A stretch of DNA of 64,000 bases, taken from assembly GCF_001625195.1 (NCBI RefSeq), contig NC_054389.1, positions 2,946,147-3,010,146 of the forward strand. Direction: 5' to 3'. Of the stretch, positions 59,088 through 64,000 are shown piece after piece. Under the pieces are notes generated by a model. The model was given only the letters and a program-made list of their open reading frames with translations, had not been told where the DNA came from and ran no database searches. The DNA comes from Drechmeria coniospora. Taxonomy: Eukaryota; Ascomycota; Sordariomycetes; Hypocreales; Ophiocordycipitaceae. The position numbers were made by a program, and so were the translations under genes. Position 1 is the first letter of the stretch; every line of letters starts with the position of its first letter.

Positions 59088-59822
59088 ATAAGGTAGCCTA
59101 ACTAGGCCTATAGGTACCCCCTATACCTCCTTAAGTTATCTATGGAGGAGGGTTAAAGAGGTAGCCCTAGGGGGGTAGAAGGAGCTATAGGCTAGGAAGG
59201 AGGCCCGAGGCCCTAAGGCTAGGGGCCTAGGGGCCTACTATTAAAAGACTAGGAAGCCTAGGTTTGCTTATAAGCCTAGCCTACCCAATCTGTTTAGGCC
59301 TATCTAATCGGCCTATATATAATTAAAAACAGGGATCGGATACCTTAAGCCCTACCAAAAAAAAGATTAGAAAAATCGACTCAGATACCTATAAGTACGG
59401 GCAAAAACAAACTGTAACCTGCCTATTACTACAATGCATACGTTATAGGAAGGAACGAAAAGACCTAAAGGAAGCCCTATAGGGTAAACCGCTTACTCTA
59501 CCGATTTTATTTAGTATTAGGCAAGAAAGGGAGGCTCTATTTGAGTTCCTAACTACTACTAATATCGGTACGGCAAAGTAGTACCTAGAGGAATAGTACT
59601 AGGCCTAGGCCTATAGACTAAGATTCGTAAAATGCAAGGGAAAGCCCTACTGATTTAACATAAATAGCTAGTCGTTACTGCTAGTTTAGTTAGCTAGTTA
59701 GCTTCTGCAGGCCGTTAGGACCCTAAGGGTCTAGTAGGCCTATTTGGTCTTCTAGGCCCTAAGGGACCTATAGGCCGCCGCGCTATAGCCCCTAGGGCTG
59801 CATGCGCGTAATAAATGAAAAA
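59088..59822. mobile_element. GC-richer insert with subterminal inverted repeats and a degraded frame
   Basis: Interrupts the Copia D gag after CCTATAACTAAAT. GC content is far above the surroundings. Subterminal inverted repeat: GGCCTATAGGTACCCC near 59113 against GGGACCTATAGGCCGCC near 59763. A possible TAAAT duplication flanks TGCAGACC...GCGCGTAA; the ends are uncertain. Plus-strand codons from ~59351 read, with TAG as Q, IDSDTYKYGQKQTVTCLLLQ and IRQEREALFEFLTTTNIGTA, about 150 residues. No family recognised. Possibly a non-autonomous DNA transposon that captured or lost a gene. Confidence 0.5.
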
Positions 59823-60302
59823 TAAAACATATATTGAAACTAAAACTATTAGGATTTTAATATTTTTTGAATTAGTTAGTCTAAAGGTATTATAGGTTAA
59901 GGGATACCATATTAATTCCTAAGACTTTATTAGTTCAATAATTATTATATTATATTATAGCCTATTATAAAAAATAAGACTAATAGTTATAAGGTATTAA
60001 TTTACTTAATCCAGTAAGTTACTAATTACTCCTATAAGTTAAAGTTAAGTAAAGTAACTATTAAATTTAGAATTAAAAGCCTTAAGTATTCCTTTATACC
60101 CTTTAAGTATAAGGTTATAGTAGGAATTATAGAGATTATAATATTAAGTTAATTATCCCTTAGAGTAATATTCTTTTAGTAATAAATAGGTATCTATTAG
60201 GTTTTAAATCTATAAAATTAATACTTATAAGCCCTTAGAATAACTATCCCAAAGTAGTATAAGTAAGGAGTATTAGTTATATATTAAATAACTAATAGTA
60301 AT
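59823..60302 (-). pseudogene. Copia D gag middle part
   Basis: Resumes the Copia 1 alignment (ACTATTAGGATTTTAAT matches GTACTGGAGTTTTAATTTTC near 14000) and continues to the solo LTR at 60303. No intact frame. Confidence 0.65.
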
Positions 60303-61161
60303 TCTTGCAATTTAGGTGCGCAAGAAGAGGGGTAGTGGAAGTATATCGCACGGACCAGGGAATCAATTAAGCTGTTAGTAATAGCATAAGGGGAACCAGT
60401 TAGTAACTGGGTAAAAGTGCAAACTTGGTAGTACCAAATTATACAAACGAATGCGATTATTCTATTAAGTACAGTACAGGAGAAATAGGACTATTTATGT
60501 CTTGGAGGTAGTACCTCGACAACCTTAGGTTCCTGGGTCGAGACCATAACTGCCATACTAATGTGCGCATATACGATCTGCGATAACTCAGTGTGCCTAA
60601 GTCGAGACCATAACTGCCATACTAATGTGCGCATATACGAGCTGCGACAACCCAGTATGCCTAAGTCGAGACTATAATTGCCGTACTAATGTACGTATAT
60701 ATAAGCCTATTAAGTCAGGTGGCCAGTCCATTATACCGCGCAGTAGGTTGCCTGCTTGGTCGTATTCGCACGGTGAGTCACCGGCTTGGTTGTCCCTGTA
60801 CTATAGTTCAAATTGCCAAGAGTAGTACTCTTGGCTGGCAACGGCTGGTAGTCGTTGGGAGAATGTCAATTGGTGTTCCGATCAATTAACTCCAGTAGTC
60901 GACTGACTACTACATATGTAGGTCAGGTTGTAGTAGTGGGTTGGCTGGCAGTAGTACTGCCGGCAGTCGCTCCGAGTCGTAGTTCGGAGAAGTAGTATGT
61001 TGTATACTATCAGTCAACTCTATATGCTTACTAATACTCGCAGTATAGTATAGCATATTTGCTAGTAGTAGTACTCCTAGCTGTTACTACTAGTAGTAGT
61101 AGCAATAGGATAGTATCCTATTTGGGTAGTCTTACTAGTATAAATACTAGTATTTTTAACA
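60303..61161 (-). mobile_element. Solo Copia LTR (859 bp), duplication GTAAT, with 64-bp internal repeats
   Basis: TCTTGCAATTTAGGTGCGCAAG ... CTAGTATTTTTAACA, flanked by GTAAT at 60298-60302 and 61162-61166. Inside, a 64-bp unit beginning GTCGAGACCATAACTGCC starts at 60537, 60601 and 60665 (three copies). Little RIP-mutated. Short plus-strand open frames around 60625-60889 are probably chance frames in this LTR. The 63393 copy has two of these units. Confidence 0.92.
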
Positions 61162-61166
61162 GTAAT

Positions 61167-61734
61167 TAATAGGTTTTTTAGAAATTCTTTTAAGTAAAGG
61201 GATTTAAGTTAAATAGAAAGTCATTATTCCTATAAGTTAAAGTTCTTAGTATCTCTAAGCTTAATATACTTTAAAAATAAGAGTACCCTTTAAATAGCTT
61301 AATATTAAAGCTTAGATTGGTATTTTAGTAGTAGTAGTAGTACTACTACTACTATATATTAGGATTCCTTAGATAGGTTTATATTTAGGCTCTATTTTAT
61401 TAAGGTATTTTTAGATTAGTATAATAGTATTATTTATCTATTTTATAAGTTAGGTAAACTAATTAAAAAGATAATTGTACTATATTTATTACCTTTAGAT
61501 AATTACTTTAAGTTCTAATATAATAGGTATTTTAATAGCCTAACCTTTCTTAGTAGGATTTATTTTAAAAATATAAATATAATTTAGTTAGTAATTAGAT
61601 TTAGGTTTACCTTTATATTAATAGTACTAGTAGTTTAGTATTTAGATATATAATAAGTAGTGCTTATTATATATATTAGTAGTTAGGTCAATTGTTTTAG
61701 GAGATTTTAGTATAGTCCTTCCGGGCTTATAACC
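61167..61734 (-). pseudogene. Copia D gag N-terminus, leader and primer-binding site
   Basis: Minus strand from the solo LTR to the 5' LTR. Dyad-rich leader near 61330-61350 (AGTAGTAGTACTACTACTACT) and primer-binding site GGTTATAAGCCCGGAAGGAC next to 61735, identical to that of Copia 1. Confidence 0.75.
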
Positions 61735-62839
61735 TCTTAAAATAAAAAGGGAAATACTTCTTAAAATAATAAGTAAAATAAAAAGGGTATATAATAAAAG
61801 TATAGTTATATAGACTATCTAAAATATGTATTTAATTAAGGCTATTAGTAATAGTAGGAAGTATATTAATTAGTAACTAGGTAGGGAATATAGATTTAAA
61901 TAAGGTAAATAGTAATACTAAGATATAATTTAAATAGAAAGACTAATATTATAGAGTTACTAGTACTACTAGTATCTAGTGGTCGGAAATAGTTGTTAAG
62001 AAATCTACGGAATACTAACTTAAGGTACTAGGCATTAGAGTACTTATACTCCAATGCCTGCTTAGTTATAGGATACGAGTTACGTACGGTAGTACGTAAC
62101 TCTATCCTAGGACATAGCTGCATTAGGCAAAGCCTAATATCATAACAACTAATATATTTCTAATACTTACTTAATTACTTAATTTCTATTTCAAAGTATA
62201 GGAAATATAGGATTATTTTATACCTAAAAGGTAGTACCTTAACTAGTATAATATATATATATTAGAATTCTATCTAATTCTATATAATATATCTTCGAAT
62301 AATCTACTTATATTTAAATACAGCTCTAAATACTTTACTTAATTTATACTACTAGTTAAATACAACTAGTAGGATTAGTTAGTATTAGGGTTCAGTTACA
62401 ATAGTATAGTAGAAGTAGTATAGTAGTCGAGTAGGCCAGTAGTAGTAGTACTAGTAAGTAATTACTAGTTACAGTTAGGTAGGTCCTAATATGCAATAGT
62501 AATACTATTAGCGGGTAACTACTAGTAATAGTTAGAAGAGTATTAATTAATAGTCCAATTAATAATCTTATATAATTAATTAAGTACTGCTTATATAAGA
62601 CGTATAATAGTAGTAAATTAGCTAAATAGTAGTATTACTATTAGTAGTATTAAGTTAGAGTAAGGAGAATTTATATAGTAAGTATAATTTATTTACTTAA
62701 TATACTACTTATATATATAGTATAGTAGTAGTATATTAATAAGTAGTAATACTACTACTAGATATTATAAGTAGTAATATATATAGAATAGTATTCTATT
62801 TAGGTAGTCTTACTAGTATAAATACTAGTAATTTTAATA
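61735..62839 (-). repeat. Copia D 5' LTR (938-bp type) carrying a 201-bp element
   Basis: TCTTAAAATAAAAAGGGAAATAC ... CTAGTAATTTTAATA, the RIP-mutated relative of 40257-41194. The length of 1105 bp is explained by the nested 201-bp element and its duplication (206 bp) plus small indels. Confidence 0.85.
61947..62147 (+). mobile_element. 201-bp TG...CA element, copy 5, duplication ACTAA
   Basis: TATTATAGAGTTACTAGTAC ... AAAGCCTAATATCATAACA, 201 bp, flanked by ACTAA at 61942-61946 and 62148-62152. Clearly less AT-rich than its host LTR (CACGTAACTC-type sequence kept), so it arrived later or was less mutated. Confidence 0.9.
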
Positions 62840-63069
62840 CTACTTTATAGGTATAAATAGTCCTAGTTCCCTTATACTTAATAGAATAATTGCGTTCGTT
62901 TATATAATTTAGTACCCCTAAGTTTGTACTCTTACTTAGTTATTAATTAGTACTTATTTTACTATTACTAATAGTATAATTAATTTCTTAGTCCGTATAA
63001 TATACTTTTACTACCCCCTCTTCTTATATATATAAATTATAAGAGTTATACTAACTAAATAAAGAGGGT
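62840..63069 (+). repeat. Copia LTR fragment and 3' element end
   Basis: 62880-63047 matches the 3' half of the 859-bp LTR type in plus orientation (GCGTTCGTTTATATAATTTAGTACC ... CCCCCTCTTCTTATA). It is followed by ACTAACTAAATAAAGAGGG, the Copia 3' end with its polypurine tract. The junction looks like a recombination product. Confidence 0.5.
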
Positions 63070-63101
63070 ATTAAAATTTTAGTAATTATATTAGTAAGAC
63101 T
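63070..63101 (+). repeat. Start of a Copia LTR, truncated
   Basis: TATTAAAATTTTAGTAATTATATTAGTAAGAC matches the first ~32 bp of the 938-bp LTR type in plus orientation, directly after the polypurine tract. Cut off by a 171-bp-family fragment. Confidence 0.55.
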
Positions 63102-63183
63102 TACTATAGAGTTACTAAACTACTACTTTAGGACTCTTAATAATATTTATTAAAAGACTTAAAGAAAGGAAAACTACTTACTA
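63102..63183 (+). mobile_element. Partial 171-bp element
   Basis: TTACTATAGAGTTACTAAAC ... AGGAAAACTACTTA is the left half of the 171-bp family, cut at the Gypsy LTR at 63184. Confidence 0.65.
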
Positions 63184-63392
63184 TATAAGGCTAGGCGTAT
63201 AAGTAAAGCCTAGGTAGATAGGGGTATATAGGTAAAGCCTAAGTAGATAGGAAGGTAGGGCAGCCTAAGAGTAAGGTATACTCTAACTATAAAAGGAATA
63301 TAAGCCTAAAAACTTAAGAAGAGCTAAGCTTTAGTCTTAAATACTACTTTATTTTAAAAGAAGGCTTACTTACTTACCTTACTATTATTAAC
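63184..63392 (+). repeat. Gypsy LTR (226-bp type), 3' end cut
   Basis: TATAAGGCTAGGCGTATAAG ... CTTACTATTATTAAC, 209 bp of the 226-bp LTR in plus orientation, interrupted by a Copia LTR at 63393. Confidence 0.8.
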
Positions 63393-64000
63393 TCTTGCAA
63401 TTTGGGTGCGCAAGAAGAGGGGTAGTGGAAGTATATTGTACGGACTAGGGAATCAATCAGGCTATTGGTAATAGCAAAATGGGTACCAGTTAGTAACTAG
63501 GTAAGAGTGCAAACTTAGTAGTACCAAATTATACAAACGAATGCAATTATTCTATTAAGTACAGTATAGGAGAAATAGGACTATTTATGTCTTGGAGGTA
63601 GTACCTCGACAACCTTAGGTGCCTAGGTCGAGACTATAACTACTATACTAATGTACGCATATACGATCTGCAATAACTCAGTGTACCTAAGTCGAGACCA
63701 TAATTGCCGTACTAATGTGCGTATATATGAGCCTGTTAAGTTAGGTGGCTAGTCCATTATACCGTACAGTAGGTTACCTGCTTAGTTGTATTTATACGGT
63801 AAGTTACTAGCTTAGTTGTCCCTGTACTATAGTTCAAATTGCTAAGAGTAGTACTTTTGGCTAGTAACGGCTGGTAGTCGTTGGGAGAATATCAATTGGT
63901 GTTCCGATTAATTGACTCTAGTAGTCGACTAACTACTATATATATAGGTCAGGTTATAGTAGTAGGTTGGCTGGCAGTAGTACTACCGGCAGTCGCTCCG
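63393..64000 (-). repeat. Copia LTR (859-bp type), runs off the right edge
   Basis: TCTTGCAATTTGGGTGCGCAAG onwards, closely similar to 60303-61161 but with two instead of three 64-bp units (63627 and 63691). Whether it is solo or part of a longer element cannot be seen. Confidence 0.85.

Larger units (their letters stand above)
57425..62839 (-). mobile_element. Copia D (minus), 3' part missing, with three insertions
   Basis: Minus-strand Copia. The right end is its 5' LTR (61735-62839), preceded by the primer-binding site, leader and gag, then protease (58.5-58.8 kb) and the linker at ~57425-57540 (GGTACCGGCCGAGGTAC repeat, the VPRS equivalent). Everything downstream (integrase, RT, 3' LTR) is lost at the 191-bp element. 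Insertions: solo LTRs at 57564 and 60303 and a GC-rich insert around 59088-59822. Heavily mutated. Confidence 0.82.

Noticed and set aside
60625..60889. Two overlapping plus-strand 66-codon frames
   Set aside because: They lie in a solo LTR over the 64-bp repeat and shift frame between LTR copies, so they are not genes.

Overview
This window looks like a chromosome segment of a filamentous ascomycete (Pezizomycotina). About 2.1 kb at the left edge is ordinary gene-bearing sequence. The remaining ~61 kb is an AT-rich, TpA-saturated block of nested retrotransposons that looks heavily altered by repeat-induced point mutation (RIP). Coding frames can still be followed there, but they are broken by stops, mostly TAG where CAG or TGG would be expected, and ATG starts and acidic catalytic codons are often changed. 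The species cannot be named from the sequence.

Layout. 1-2095 (minus) is the 5' part of a two-exon gene for a Sec7-domain ARF guanine-nucleotide exchange factor; it runs off the left edge. 2096-2928 is its upstream region with an unassigned ORF remnant. From 2929 the repeat block begins. 2929-8775 holds several short TG...CA elements (a 171-bp and a 201-bp family) and copies of a larger unknown unit, called element X here. 8775-20144 is a minus-strand Ty3/Gypsy element split by a complete minus-strand Copia element (Copia 1, 9324-15905, duplication CTTAT). 20145-21455 is another X copy. 21456-23014 is a Gypsy 3' fragment. 23015-36935 is Copia A, which contains the complete Copia B (24040-31185, duplication CTAGT). 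37347-56340 is Copia C, interrupted by a large inverted repeat of X (39534-45146) and by a complete plus-strand Gypsy element (45833-53794). 56341-57233 is a pyrimidine-rich tandem-repeat tract. 57425-62839 is Copia D (minus), carrying two solo LTRs and one GC-richer insert. 62840-64000 is a mosaic of LTR pieces.

How it fits together. The Copia copies share one internal region (gag, protease, a proline-rich linker, integrase, reverse transcriptase, RNase H) but carry at least four kinds of LTR. They have a primer-binding site resembling a tRNA anticodon arm and a leader with repeated dyads. Four families of 160-201 bp TG...CA elements with 5-bp duplications are scattered through them and are best read as solo LTRs or terminal-repeat miniatures. 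Element X carries a conserved ~385-codon RIP-broken frame that I do not recognise. I see no tRNA, rRNA, CRISPR or bacterial-type operon, and apart from the Sec7 gene no intact host gene.
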